A stretch of 64,000 bases of DNA. Source: Brienomyrus brachyistius. Its lineage: Eukaryota > Chordata > Actinopteri > Osteoglossiformes > Mormyridae. The DNA is taken from contig NC_064540.1 of assembly GCF_023856365.1 (NCBI RefSeq), positions 10,853,691-10,917,690 on the forward strand, read 5' to 3'. A program made the position numbers and the translations under genes. Shown here piece by piece: positions 9,840 through 21,376 of the stretch; the first letter of the stretch is position 1, and each line of letters starts with the position of its first letter. Under the pieces are notes generated by a model, which did not search any database, was not told the DNA's origin, and saw only the letters and a list, made by a program, of their open reading frames with translations.

Positions 9840-10240
9840 ATACTTATGTGGAAGCTTGGAGACACCGCTGCCGTCCATGTTAAATCTCTTCCAGGAGCAT
9901 TGAACAGCTGTCAGCGGTGACCACGACCATATGTGCCCCCGCTGTTTTGATCACCTTTACTGAGCCCACACAGGTGGCATTCTGCTGCCTGTATGACAGG
10001 TTCTGATTCAAGCCGCGAATCCCCAGCCCAGCCGCATCGCCCTTTGTTTGCACACTAGACAGGTGGTGAAGATTCCTGGGAACTAGCTGCCTGTGAGGAA
10101 GGACGCGGCCATCTGGTCGCGCACGCCTCGCTTTGGGATTCCTCCGCACCTCGTCGCGGTAACCTGTGTGGCGAGGTAGCGCTTTCGTTCTCGTCGTGCA
10201 AAATCCCTGACGATGCCGTACCTCTCATGAACCATGTCTA
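9840..10240. promoter_or_regulatory. CpG-rich patch, possible promoter
   Basis: In contrast to its CpG-poor surroundings this segment carries many CG dinucleotides, densest at 10100-10220 (gacgcggcc, gtcgcgcacgcctcg, cacctcgtcgcgg, gcgaggtagcgc, gttctcgtcgtg). On the minus strand it holds an open frame of 89 codons and, downstream, an ATG in fair context reading M-D-G-S-G-V-S-K-L-P-H before a weak donor near 9843. No known protein is recognised. CpG density in a methylated fish genome suggests an unmethylated promoter or recently inserted DNA; neither is proven. Confidence 0.35.
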
Positions 10241-10503
10241 TTCACAGGTCTCTTTAATTAGTGCTGAGTAATTACAATTTTGAGAACTGGGTCACTTGTT
10301 TTCGTTTTATTTATTTTAGTGGCAGAAATACTTCAGTTAAGTCTTTCCTAGTACAGATGTAAACAGACTGCTTATGCTTATCTTATAAAAGATAGGTTTT
10401 ATCTGGGCCTCAGGGGGAAAGTGTCTTACATACAGCTGAGAGGTACATAAAGTTCACAGACGCAAAAACATATAGTGCAAAACAATGACAGGATAAATTG
10501 TGC

Positions 10504-10505
<2 letters not shown>

Positions 10506-10546
<41 letters not shown>
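10506..10546. repeat. (AAT)n microsatellite
   Basis: About 13 tandem AAT units with a final AATGATAG degeneration. Confidence 0.95.
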
Positions 10547-10548
<2 letters not shown>

Positions 10549-12115
10549 TAGTAAACAAACAGGTGGTGCATGGATGATATAAATGTATTTATTATATACA
10601 GATTTTTTAACAAAAAATTATTTGATACATTCAATATTATTATTAAGCTATTTAAATATGGGAAAAAACTCATTGATTTGTATAAACTGAGAATGTTCCT
10701 ATATGTGGCCGATGCTGGACAACAATACATGTTCTGGGACATGCAGGAATGGGTGGGCAATAAATGACAAAAGGGCATCTGGCTGTCGGGGCTGTGGAGA
10801 TCCGCCCTTGCAGCACTACGTCTACCAGGAGACTGGCAGAATGGCAAATGGCGAACCTCACTTCCGCGTTTGTATCAGATACACGCTAAGAAACTGCTTT
10901 TATGTCAATATCCCATTGCCAAGGTGATCAGCAAAAACAGGGTTAGTCAAGTGACACTGGTCTCCCAGTACAATTCCAGCACTAACTTGATTGGCTTAGT
11001 CTTTTCTCTACTGTTGGGCATGAACAAAATGGCCACCACAAATGGTTCTATTGGAGTGAAACATACCATGAATTCTTAACATTTTGCAATTGATTCTATG
11101 GATTGACACAAGCCTTAACAATTCACTTTGGAGTGCTTGCACTTTCTTTGAACCAACCTTCTGAAACAGCTGGTGGAATGTACTATCCTGAATTGTGTCG
11201 GATCAGTTTTATACAGAAAATGTATAAAATTTGGTAAAGCAGGCAGAGACTGAAAATTGCAGTTAAAACCATGCTTCAGTTATTTTTCCTGCACACAAAG
11301 CTAAGATTGCAATAGACTTGTTCTAGGCACTTGAAGCGTACTAACCAGAATTTATAGTAAGAAATTACTCTGCTACAAATAAAGCATATCTGTATAACCA
11401 AATCTTAAGCTAAATAAGAAGGGTGTGACCTCATTTTCACTGTGGCTCGTCCCTTATATCCTACAGCTGATGAATCGTTCTTCCAGGGATTATTTCCAGG
11501 TCAAATGGAGTTTGCTTCTTTGGAGCAAACCATTTTTTTTAGTTCAAGACACAAAGTGCATATATATCTTATTACTTCTTTATTTGGGATATTCAAGCCA
11601 TTTAAGTGTCGACAATGGTCATAACCTGAAAATGTGCTCTCACTACATATATCAGCACAGAAGCAAAAACCCCATGTGTACCCTTCTTATGCTGAGTGGG
11701 AAGTTCATACGTTTGAGATTTGCTTGTGGTGGTGGTGATGTGGGGGGCTTGGTTACTTGGTTACTTTCCCAAGGAACTTTCCTGAAGCTTGTCACACAAG
11801 GCAGTGACTTTGTAGTTTCTAGTATATACTGGAAAAACATGCCCACTTGAGATGAAACTCATTTTAGTTTGATGTGAGATCATTTTAATAGTAGCAAACA
11901 TGTGGGCTCAAAAAAGAAATCTTTGCATTGTCTTGGGAAAATCTCACATTATCTCACACTCCAAGTCTTTGAATATAAGTAATTAGCCTAATCAAATGTA
12001 AACAGTCCAGCTCATTTTATGTTTTGAAAGTAAAAAAATTGCACAATCCTGACTCCTAGAGAACTTTTACAGATTGTATGGTTCAGAATTTTATATTAAA
12101 AACTTTATTATTTAG
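10547..12115. other. Unassigned
   Basis: Several short overlapping frames, the longest 141 codons at 11425-11850, but no splice-supported exon, domain or repeat was recognised. A GGTGGTGGTGATGTGGGGGG stretch lies near 11728. Confidence 0.5.
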
Positions 12116-12116
12116 T

Positions 12117-12365
12117 CTATCCATCCATCTTCTGACTGTTTATCACGCTGGGGGGGGGGGCATCTCTCTCTTTCTCTGTGACACACACACACACCCATAC
12201 ACACATTCACACGCCATGGTCAATTTGGAGATGTCAGTTAATCTTTGGACTGCAGGATGGAACCACAACAAGAGAAGGGCGTGAAAACTCAGAGGAGTCG
12301 GGATTCAGCACCTCTGCCCGAGAGGTGAGGTCATCATGGCACCAGTTAGAGCCTGTCTATCTGGA
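12117..12365 (-). mobile_element. SINE fragment, antisense, with short AC repeat
   Basis: TCTATCCATCCATCTTCTGAC and TTATCACGCTGGGGGG mark the tail. CAATTTGGAGATGTCAGTTAATC and TTTGGACTGCAGGATGGAACC are the usual mid-body words of the window's SINEs. A (CA)n tract lies at 12181-12194. Degraded at both ends. Confidence 0.6.
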
Positions 12366-12383
12366 TCATAGTCCTTGATTACA

Positions 12384-12740
12384 CATCCATCCATCCATTT
12401 TCCAAACCGCTTGTCCTACTGGGTCGCGGGGGGTCCGGAGCCTATCCCGGAAACAATGGGCACGAGGCAGGGAACAACCCAGAATGGGGGGCCAGCCCAT
12501 CGCAGGGCACACTCACACGCCATTCACTCACACATGCACACCTACGGGCAATTTAGCAAGTTCAATTAGCTTCTGCATGTTTTTGGACTGTGGGGGGAAA
12601 GCGGAGTACCCGGAGGAAACCCCACGACGACATGGGGAGAACATGCAAACTCCACACTCATGTAACCCAGGCGGAGACTCAAACCCAGGTCCCAGAGGTG
12701 TGAGGCAACAGTGCTAACCACTGCACCACCATGCCACCCA
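12384..12740 (-). mobile_element. tRNA-derived SINE, near full length
   Basis: On the minus strand the element begins gggTGGCATGGTGGTGCAG, giving a polymerase III A box (TGGTGCAGTGGTTAGCA), then a B box like GGGTTTGAGTCTC. It continues through the body (cccatgtcgtcgtggggttt, agtccaaaaacatgcag, aattgcccgtagg) and ends at CGGTTTGGAAAATGG with a (TGGA)n tail. A truncated sister copy sits at 44158-44429. No clear target duplication here. Confidence 0.85.
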
Positions 12741-12975
12741 GACATTATTATACAGATTATACAGACATTATCTATTCAGATTATTGTTTTCGCTATTTTG
12801 AAGACTTCCTGAATTTGCGAATATAATGTAATGTAGTGAAAGTAAAGCTTTCCTGTAACAAACTCTCTTACGGTTATTTCTTGCTATTTTATTTGCTAAC
12901 CTTTTTAATTAAGTGACATTTACAACTACTACAAATGTTATTCTCATCTTACCTCATTTCATTCTCACATTGCTT
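12741..12975. other. Unassigned AT-rich spacer
   Basis: Contains small repeated words (acagattatacagacatta) next to the SINE; nothing else. Confidence 0.5.
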
Positions 12976-13435
12976 TTGCTGGCCAGAACTCTTTTTGCGG
13001 AGCCACCTGCTTCTCATTCTCAGGGACCTGCAGATGTTCCTGAGCCAGACTGTCATGGCTCTTCTCCAGGGTCTTTGCTTAGAACATTCTTATAGATTCC
13101 ACCTCAGCCAACTTTCTCTTGATTTTCAGGAGCAGTGGTTCTAATTTGAGGTCCATTAAAAAACTCCTCACCATGTCATGCATAGTAAGTCCAGCAATCA
13201 AATTTTTCCAACAGAGTATCGTGGTCTTGGGTGTGGAGCTTCACACTCTGTATTAAATCACTTGGGTGTGTGCTGGAGGTCCAGGCCAGATGACCTCAAA
13301 AGCACAACATCATCTGTTAGCCTGGAGATGCTCTCCTAGCCATGACTGCTCCTTGATGTCCTGTCCATGAAGATCACAAACAAGAGTGAAGTCAAAAGAC
13401 ACCAAGAGCCCATCACCCGTTCAAAATGACTTTAA
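12976..13435 (-). mobile_element. LINE reverse-transcriptase fragment
   Basis: Minus-strand translation, with frame shifts, reads L-F-V-I-F-M-D-R and then (L)-T-D-D-V-V-L-L near 13298-13318, a decayed form of the FADD catalytic motif of non-LTR reverse transcriptases. Following words (CATCTGGCCTGGACCTCCAG, GAGTGTGAAGC) match the usual continuation of such LINEs. It has the same orientation and probably the same family as 52545-54600. Broken by stops and indels, so inactive. Confidence 0.7.
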
Positions 13436-13720
13436 TTTTATAAGTTTGTAGACGTAACTCAAGTTTTGCAGACACAACTTCCCACAGACCCTCACACAGC
13501 CTGCACTTTTGCTCCTGAGTCCCAGGTCCAGCGGTGGATCCCCTACAACTCTGACAGTCCCTGGTTTCTCTTTTTTAAAAAAGGGATCACAATCCCCATT
13601 TGCTAAACCAGAGGTACTTTACCCATCTTCCAGAGTGTTACTTGTTATTCTTCGGAACTCCTTTAGTGTGGGCGGTACCAGCTTTCCTGTTCTACCACTG
13701 GGTGGCACATAAATAGAAAC
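13436..13720. other. Unassigned
   Basis: No recognisable feature; a CACTGGGTGGCAC word at 13697-13709 is only weakly CTCF-like. Confidence 0.45.
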
Positions 13721-13721
13721 A

Positions 13722-14152
13722 TTAGGTAACCCTTTACTTGAAATAATACAAGTATACAAATAATATAGCATTATACTATTACTTGTATTAATTAACTACA
13801 AACCAAGTCTTCGTTACACATTGATCTCATGTTCATTCATTGCTAATGAACCATAACACATTTTTATCAAACTGTTACTATATTTGTTATTGCATCTGTT
13901 AATTCTATAAACTGTTGTCTACCTCACTATAAACCTTTTTGTCTGCTAAAGGAACTATTGAAGGAACAAATCATGAATAACAAGTCAAATACTCATGTTT
14001 GTTCATCATTAATGAATCATGATGCATCTTTCATCCCTGTCCGTTACTATACAGTATTTCTTACTATATTTGTTACTACATCCGTTAATTCTGTTAAATC
14101 CTGATGGAACTATTAAGGAACAACTGAAGGAACAAGTAAGGAATAACACGAG
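13722..14152 (+). repeat. Dispersed repeat made of two diverged tandem units
   Basis: The edge GGTAACCCTTTACTTGAA is followed by two units of about 160 bp (13828-13990 and 13991-14150). Each unit carries CATGTT(T)GTTCAT, AATGAA(C)CATGA/AA, TTACTATATTTGTTA, GCATC/ACATC(T/C)GTTAAT, GGAACTATT(G/A)A(A)GGAACAA and AATAACA. This is typical of fish non-autonomous DNA elements with internal tandem units. Confidence 0.65.
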
Positions 14153-16170
14153 TAAAATATTGATTGAATGTGATCACAGCTAGTAGAGCACCTCCGAAAG
14201 TGGCACCAATTCTTCTTATTTAGATGCATAAAATGAAAGACATGAACTATGCATGAGGTGTTAATATTGATAGTGAACCATAATGTTGCCTTGTCACTGT
14301 ATTATATCTGTCTTTTAGGTTAATGGGTTGGTGTGCAAGATAAACACAGCTAGCTTATGATTTTCGTTTTTCAACGAAGTGCGGTTTAAACGCATCCACA
14401 AAGCCACGGCCAATGGATGCTGCATTTCCAGACGGAAGCATGCAATTTAGTTTTCTTTGCATGAAAAAAAATACGGTTATATAACTTTTATGTATTTTAT
14501 ATCATATATTTCAGTTCTGTATTACTGATTAAGAACATGACACTTTAAAATAACAAATTAATTTTTAGATTTATTCTGCTCTTTTATTGCAAAAAAAAAT
14601 AAATAAATAAAAAAACTAAGCAAATAAAACCAGGAAAGCAGACAAAGTTAGTAGCTTTTACATGCAACATGTGTATGAGGTTTGGCTGCGGCAGTCTTTG
14701 CCCGGCCTTGCTGGTGCATTTTGCTGCAACACCATTTCCTCAGTCATTTCCGTTAAACATTTTTCAGTTAGACCCCAAGTCAAATGTGTGTAAGAAAACT
14801 CAAGGTCCACGCCTGATGTCTTGCACCCTTACCTTGCTTTTTTGAGCAGTTTCGTCAGAAAGTATGCAATTTAGAGGCTAAAGGCTTCTCTTTTAACTCC
14901 TTCATTTAAGTTTTAGCCCTTTTTGCAACAAAAAAAAAACAATACTCTTTACCAGGTGATGGTTTAAAGCCGGTCTATGCCTTGATTTACTGTATGAATC
15001 GCAAGTGGGCTAATAATGTTTTAAGAATTCAAACCTACGCATCGACCTTCTTTAGCAATCAGTATAATAAAACAAGAAACACATCTGAAAGTCTCTTTCT
15101 CTGTCTATCAACTCATCAGTCCATCTGTCTGTCTTTCTGACTGCAATGGGAATCCTTGTCACAGGAATTACTGCTGGTCCCATTTTACTGCCATATGCTG
15201 TCAAAGGCCATGTTGTTCCACAAGAATTACAACTGTCGGTGCAGCCAAAAATCATAAATGCATTTGTTAGTCTATGAAAGCCACTCGTATGTCCCTTTTT
15301 GCCTCAGGAGTAGTTCAGAGATAAAAATCTCTGAATGCTGTCTGCCAGGCTTCTTATACCTGATCTCAGTACCTTGAGGCTGCAAGTTATTAAAAAGTAT
15401 TAACATAAAGGGATTCAATTCTACAGAGACTTTAATGGGAGTATTAATCACCACTCAAACCTTAAAATAAGCTGGGTGGGTGGATTTAATAACATTATAC
15501 TCATAATACATTCAATTAAATCAGCGTCCTCATATACCTCTGATGTCTGTAATAGATGGTATACAGAACAGCTTGGTTTGCTTTTAAAACCCCTCACAGC
15601 ACATGGCACGAGTTGTTTACATGAAGAAATGACTGAGAGCATATACTGTGTAGGAATAAATGAGTAAAAGGTTAGATTATAGGGTAGCCAATCAGGATAG
15701 CACAGAACAATAGGAAAGTGATGTTTGAAAGCTTTTTACTTTCTAATCAGATGATCAGCTTGCATGTTGTGAGAGACTTCCGTATAATGCCGCAGCAACG
15801 CTCAAGAAAATGTGTTTCTTTGCTTAAAAGTTATCGATGTAAAAACAGAACATGCCATTTTGCTGCATTAAAACTTCCTTTAATACATTGGCTATCTATA
15901 GGATGCTGCAATTGTTACAATAATGATAGGCGGCAACAATTTAGGTTGCAAAGCTCATCTTGACGTAGAATTGTTGAAGGACTCCGATGTTATGCTATAC
16001 AGAAAAGGCATTTTTGTTAATTGCTTTGTATAAAAGTGTCTGCTGGGCAACTTAAGTGGGTGTGCATTTAGAGAACAGATAGCAATGCTTTTTATGAGAT
16101 AGTAAGTTCAAAGAAAAGGGTGAGGAGACTAGTGGAATAAAAGATAGAAGGTGAAGTCTTCTCGGAAAAA
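14153..16170. other. Unassigned
   Basis: About 2 kb with A-runs (14590-14610, 14925-14938) and short frames on both strands, including a 67-codon minus frame at 15052-15255. No motif, splice pairing or repeat was recognised. Confidence 0.5.
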
Positions 16171-16174
16171 GTAG

Positions 16175-16495
16175 ATTATTTCAGTGTTTCCCAACCTGGT
16201 CCTCAGAGACCCCTGGACTGTCCATGTTTTTGCTTCTTCCCAGCTCCATGCCAGACAGTGCATGTTTTTGCTCCTTCCCAGCTCCATGCCAGACAGTCCA
16301 TGTTTTTGCTCCTTCCCAGCTCCATGCCAGACAGTCCACATTTTTGCTCTTTCCCAGCTCCATGCCAGACAGTCCATGTTTTTGCTCCCTCCCAGCTCCA
16401 TGCCAGACAGTCCACATTTTTGCTCCCTCCCAGCTCCATGCCAGACAGTCCACATTTTTGCTATACTGGGAGCTGGGTGGGAGCAAAATTGTGAA
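16175..16495. repeat. 38-bp minisatellite expanded inside a MITE
   Basis: A MITE-type edge (TGTTTCCCAACCTGGTCCTC, 16183-16202) leads into about 6.5 tandem copies of a 38-bp unit built on TTTTTGCTCCTTCCCAGCTCC and ATGCCAGACAGTCCA. Copies start at 16223, 16261, 16299, 16337, 16375, 16413 and 16451. The block closes with ACTGGGAGCTGGGTGGGAGCAAAA, the inverted counterpart of the unit. Open frames on both strands (up to 116 codons) result from the 38-bp period and are not genes. Confidence 0.9.
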
Positions 16496-17338
16496 TATTC
16501 TGGGTGGCTGGCTTATTTTACTTTAATATTTTGAAAACATGTTTATTTTTTTTTGCTTTGTGGTTTAGTTATTTTTTGTTTTTTAGCATCTCTTAAAACT
16601 AGTCATTCTTTAAATGGTCAGAATTCTTTTTTTTTCGTAAAAAAATAGCAGTTTTTATTACCTGGAGTTACCCAGCCTCTTTCACTCCCCTCCTGGCCTC
16701 CTTATCCACCTCGAAATCCACAGTATCCTGTTGTCTCATGACCTACTAGAAGTTGGCAATGTGGCAGCCGGCTGACGTGTACAGCGATTCTTATTGCCAA
16801 CGGGAGACGCGTTAAGACATCCTTCCAGAGGGCAATTGTTCTGTTCTTGCAAAGAACCGATATATTTTTTTTTCTCTCATTTTAGAAAGCAGCTTGCAGG
16901 CATAAACATTACACTGCTAATAGCTTTATATTTTATCTCCAGGCTGTTGAGATTCTGGCACCTCTTACATTTGCCCACATATATATGCTTTAATGAAATT
17001 GTGTATTTGAATATATGGTGTTCTGTTACATTCATTTCAGCTGACACCATTGCATCTGTATTTCAGCATGACAGAGGGAAAATTGACTCTAAAATGTATA
17101 TATGTTTACATATGTATTTCATATATTCTCCATGTGAGTGATGCAATAGGCAAGATTTTACCTGTAAAGGGTTTTGGGATGTTAAGGACAGGTACTCGGA
17201 TCATTTTGTTGTCTTAACAGTAGGATAATCCAAAATATTTTAAATCTGACAAAATATATGCAAAATATTTTTGATCAAAGCATTTTATGGATTTTTTAAA
17301 ATACAAGGAATACAACCCATGACCCTTACCAGAACACG
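16496..17338. other. Unassigned
   Basis: AT-rich. A 115-codon frame at 16794-17141 is hydrophobic in places but has no splice or motif support. Confidence 0.5.
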
Positions 17339-17387
17339 GATGAATGGATGGATGGATGGATTGATGGATAGATGGATGGATGGATGA
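17339..17387. repeat. (GGAT)n microsatellite
   Basis: GGAT/GGAT-ATGG array with TTGATGGATAGA interruptions. Confidence 0.92.
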
Positions 17388-17544
17388 GAAATACAGGAGA
17401 ATGACACAACACCTCATAAATGGACTTTAAATTTGAAGAAACTAAATCACATTTACAATTGCAGCTACAAAACCGAATCAAATTAGTCTGAATGCTAATT
17501 AGTAGAATTTGACAATTAGTGCATTGATACATTTTTCAAAGTAA

Positions 17545-18530
17545 CATGAGGCAACTAAGAAAATCCCAAAGAGGCCAAACATTCAGTGCACAAATTACAG
17601 ATGCATTGGTATCAAAAACTGTTAAATTATTTAATCTGTCAAGGGAAACAGTCTCAAAAATCATGACAGCCAGTGGCGGCTGGTGGCAAAAAAAATTGAG
17701 CCGATAAGAAGATAATACATTTTACACTATTACAATAGATGAGAGAAAATCTGTTTTTAAATTGCAATAAAATTTTATTAATGAGTTCTTTCAAAGTTTC
17801 ATAATTAATCTCCTCTGTTACCTCAATGGACCAGCCACCTCTGATCACATCATATTCCAAATATGGACAGACTGCATCGGGAAAAAAGGATGAACCATGC
17901 CTGTAGGTCAATACTCACCAACTTGGACAGTTCGTAAGTTACTAAATACCGAAAAAAACATACATTTTGAGCTGCACAAAGCAGGGTTTTCATTACAGTC
18001 CAAGGCAAACACACATGACCTCATATAAAGGGTACAAAACCTGACCTCTCAGCAATGGGGAAAAAGGTATTTTTAGGGATATGTATGGGTATGGGTCTCG
18101 TGGGAGTCATTGGGTCCATATAAGAGCCAAAGAATATCATGCCATTTCACAGGGTCAGGTGTAGCCTATATTGTAACTACTGCTCCCTCATGATGTTCCC
18201 ATATTCCAGGATGATAATGCCCCCAAGAGATCATGAGCGATTTCCTGAACACCCATTATAAAGTCACATAATATTAACACATTCCATGGCCTCCGTAATC
18301 ATCAGATCTAAACGCCATTGAACCTTTAGGGGAAGCTCTGGAGCTCAAAGAACAAGGCCGTTTACCACCTCCTTCATCCTTCAAAGAAATAGTGGTTTGT
18401 CCGCTGGAAGAATAGTCCAATATCCCGCAACACACAGGTTAGAACTTCTATAATCTCATTCCAAGAAGAACAGAAGCTATTATGAAGGCAAAGAATGGCC
18501 CAAATTCTTATTAGCTATTAGCTATTTATA
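17545..18530 (+). mobile_element. Tc1-like transposase relic, split by an insertion
   Basis: The 5' part reads R-G-Q-T-F-S-A-Q-I and continues to S-R-E-T-V-S-K-I-M-T-A, the helix-turn-helix region of a Tc1-like transposase. The frame resumes after the inserted fragment as Y-S-P-T-W. Near 18210 Q-D-D-N-A-P corresponds to the second catalytic Asp block, and the words around 18290-18370 (cctccgtaatcatcagatct-aaacgccattgaacc) decay from the usual W-P-x-x-S-P-D-L-N-x-I-E-P segment. Many stops and missing middle sequence; no terminal repeats recognised. Dead. Confidence 0.75.
17671..17910 (-). mobile_element. hAT-like terminal fragment nested in the Tc1 relic
   Basis: It starts sharply with CAGTGGCGGCTGGTGG, a hAT-type terminus, in the middle of the Tc1 coding sequence (between codons for M-T-A and Y-S-P). 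The minus strand encodes Y-D-V-I-R-G-G-W-S-I-E-V-T-E-E-I-N-Y-E-T, homologous to the scrap at 2066-2215. The other terminus and an 8-bp target duplication are not clear, so the insert has probably lost its other end. Confidence 0.6.
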
Positions 18531-19920
18531 TAGTAATCGCTGTTCCCATTGTTTTATCCACCCTCAGTGATTTCTTTTTATTTCTTGGTTAATACAGCAA
18601 AATACTGTGCAGCATGACACACTGACAAACCTATGGATCTTCATCGCAATAAATATGTATTAATATCAATTACATTACAGCAAAAATAAAATTAAGAAAT
18701 GTAAATAAGCCAAATAAAAAACTCTTTTCAGAGTTGTGCTGTGTTTTGTGTGAACTATAAGTAATCAGTGTATTTTTTCACTTCAGGAGTTCATTTTAAT
18801 CTTTTCTTTAAGTGTTAAAAATGTGCACAATGTCATTACATTCAAGGTATTCCAATGCTTTTTTGTTAAATGCTTCTCCATTATCATAGTTTGAAATACA
18901 AAGTTTTACGTCCCCTGAATTTTGAGAAGCTAGATCTCTTGCTGACTGGTGACTCACATATTTAAAAATCAACTGTGTCTCCCTCTCAACTGTATTAAGA
19001 ATATATAGTGTTAAATTCACAATTCTTAATTATTAAAAGTTCTCCTCCCAGAAACCAATGAAAAGACAAGAATTGTGCTTTTAACGGTAAACACGAGTCA
19101 TGGCTTATAGTTACCATGGATACGTTTTTGGCCTCTGAGGTACATGTTTTGTGAAACCCCTGGCCTTTTGCTTTTAGCGTAAAGTTGTGAAGTTATCCAA
19201 TAATGAAGGAGGAAATCTGCTCTACACATACACAGTCCTGAAAATGCCTTTATATGGGCGGGGGTCCGTTTCCCCTGCTCTCAAAAATGCAACCACAGAA
19301 TAAACAAGGCAATGCATTGTGGCACAATCCAGAGCAGTAAAAATATAATTAACAGAGCTGTGCAATGTTCAGTGATCAAATGTAAATTCTTTTTCGTGTC
19401 ATTGAATAGCTGCCTATATCTTACCCCCAACAAATAAGGAAAGATTAAATGCAGGCACAAAAGCAGACGTTTTTATAAACCTAGACTTAATGTGCAATAA
19501 TTATTACCATTATCAAATTATGTATATGAGCATGATTTTATGGTTTTTCTGTCTGTCAATATGCCAGTAAAGAGTGGGTGAGGTTCTGATAAATGGATTA
19601 TGTTGGAAGGGCTGAATCAATACGGCATTTTGGATATAAATGAAGGGTATGCATTAGGCTGACATATCCGATCACAGAGCTGTGATCCTTATCGTCAAAT
19701 CTGAACCTAAGCAAAGTTATTTAGCGTTTAGGTTAATATACAACATACCGTAGATGAATCATTAATGCGTTTATTACGATCTTTGAAAAAAGAGAAATGC
19801 TCTTCACTCCGAATCACAATGTGTGTTTAGCATTGTCATTTGCATTGATAAATTGTCATCCATACATCTTAGAAACAAGTTTTCCAGTGCAGAGTTACAG
19901 GAGGAAATGAGTATAACAGG
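18531..19920. other. Unassigned
   Basis: AT-rich. The only structural note is an interrupted palindrome GATCACAG-ag-CTGTGATC at 19670-19687. No gene or repeat body recognised. Confidence 0.5.
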
Positions 19921-19921
19921 G

Positions 19922-20150
19922 TTTGAGGGGGGGAGGGCACCCTGAACAGGACGGCAGTCCATTACAGGGCATAGTCGCAGACTTTCAGCAATTTAGAGAC
20001 CCTGATTCATCTAGTGACTGGATGTTGGAGGAATCCCACACAACGCAGAGAGACCATTCTAGCTGCCCACAGAGGGGGCAGGATTTGGTCCTTTGTCCGT
20101 GGAGGTGTGAGTCAATAGGGCTTCCTACCGAGCCACTGTGCTACGCAGTT
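19922..20150 (-). mobile_element. Old SINE copy, antisense
   Basis: CACCCTGAACAGGACGGCAGTCCATTACAGGGCA, CAATTTAGAGACCC, TGGAGGAATCCCACACAACG and CGAGCCACTGTGCTAC follow the order of the window's SINE body in antisense. Pol III boxes are decayed. Confidence 0.6.
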
Positions 20151-21376
20151 CTTGAACTTACATATTTTTCTATAATTTATGTTTCTGTAGCCACTGTAGT
20201 CTTCCTCTAAAAATACATTCAGATGGAATTAATTCATTGCAGATAAATTATTCATGTAGTAAAATAAAGTACCACTCACTGTTCACCGCTCCATATAGTT
20301 AAAGCAACTGTTCTGTCTGTCACACATCTCATAAAATTCACAAATCACCTGAATATTTAGAGATTTCATGATCTTGTTGTGGTTTCTTTCTAGACATTAA
20401 GTGAATATTTATTAACGTGATGGTAGTGAAAAGGACTTGAAAGGACTGCAGTCACCGCCTGTCCCTTCCAATGGGGGAATTCCACATAGAAATTCCTTAC
20501 CTCTGTCTCAATTGGATGAAGAGGAAATACCAGATAAGCCACTTTCAGAATGCCGTCCATCCGCGCTCCTCTGGAGAATTAGTCAAAGACGTACAAGTCG
20601 GCAGAATAATTGAGATGGTCACGCTTTAGCGTAAATGTCTCAGAAATGGTACTGGAAGCTGAATTTCTAAATCAGAGGTGAATTACTTGGAGAACAGGGC
20701 TAGCTTTCCTTGATCTCTCAGAAATGCTTTGAATTGGATCATTCCAGTTTCTGCTGACCTTCATGCAGGGCCGTCATGGGCCTTGCAATGCCATCAGAGG
20801 CGTAGTAAATTAACTGCCGCTCAAAACGGGAAAGACCCCACCAACACAACATTATTAAAAACTCAAATAGCGTCCTGAACGTTAATCTCACAATAATACT
20901 GTCCAAAAGTGCAAATCCAACCTAGCATCCCTATATTACTACACTGATGTCATATGTAGGGAGGCCAGGGAAATCGATAGGACCTAAACCTGAGTAATGG
21001 AATTTTTGTTATTTTACGGCATGTATTTGTATCTTTTCAGTGATCTTTTGGGAATATTGTTGCTGCCAGAAACTGATTATTACAGCCGCTGCCAAAACTG
21101 CTGTGTTTGCTAGAGCTGTCGTTAACTTAGATATACAAGCTGTAAAATTGAATGACTGTTGAATTCTTAGTGATATGCAATCTGTTTGTAGGGCAGTTTA
21201 CATATTATCTGCTAAAAATAGAACTGAGATAAAAGACTTGTTTCCTTTTGGGCCACACTTAACAATAAATATATAATTACTAAACCAAAACGTAAGAGTT
21301 TAGCCTATTGCAAAAACAAAAAACATGCAATTACAATTAGTTATCTGCTGCTATTATTAAATACGGAAGTAGCTAT
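20151..21376. other. Unassigned; possible conserved block near 20500-20700
   Basis: 20500-20700 is more complex and less AT-rich than its surroundings and contains homeodomain-type ATAATTGAG and AATTAC words. That is the only hint of function, and it is weak. The rest shows nothing. Confidence 0.35.

Noticed and set aside
10410..10847. 145-codon minus frame
   Set aside because: Largely created by the (AAT)n array, which gives a Tyr run.
16204..16470. CRISPR-like regularly spaced repeats
   Set aside because: The units are contiguous with no unique spacers, and the genome is vertebrate.
16129..16534. Six overlapping open frames on both strands with repeating peptide units
   Set aside because: By-products of the 38-bp minisatellite, which stays open in several frames.
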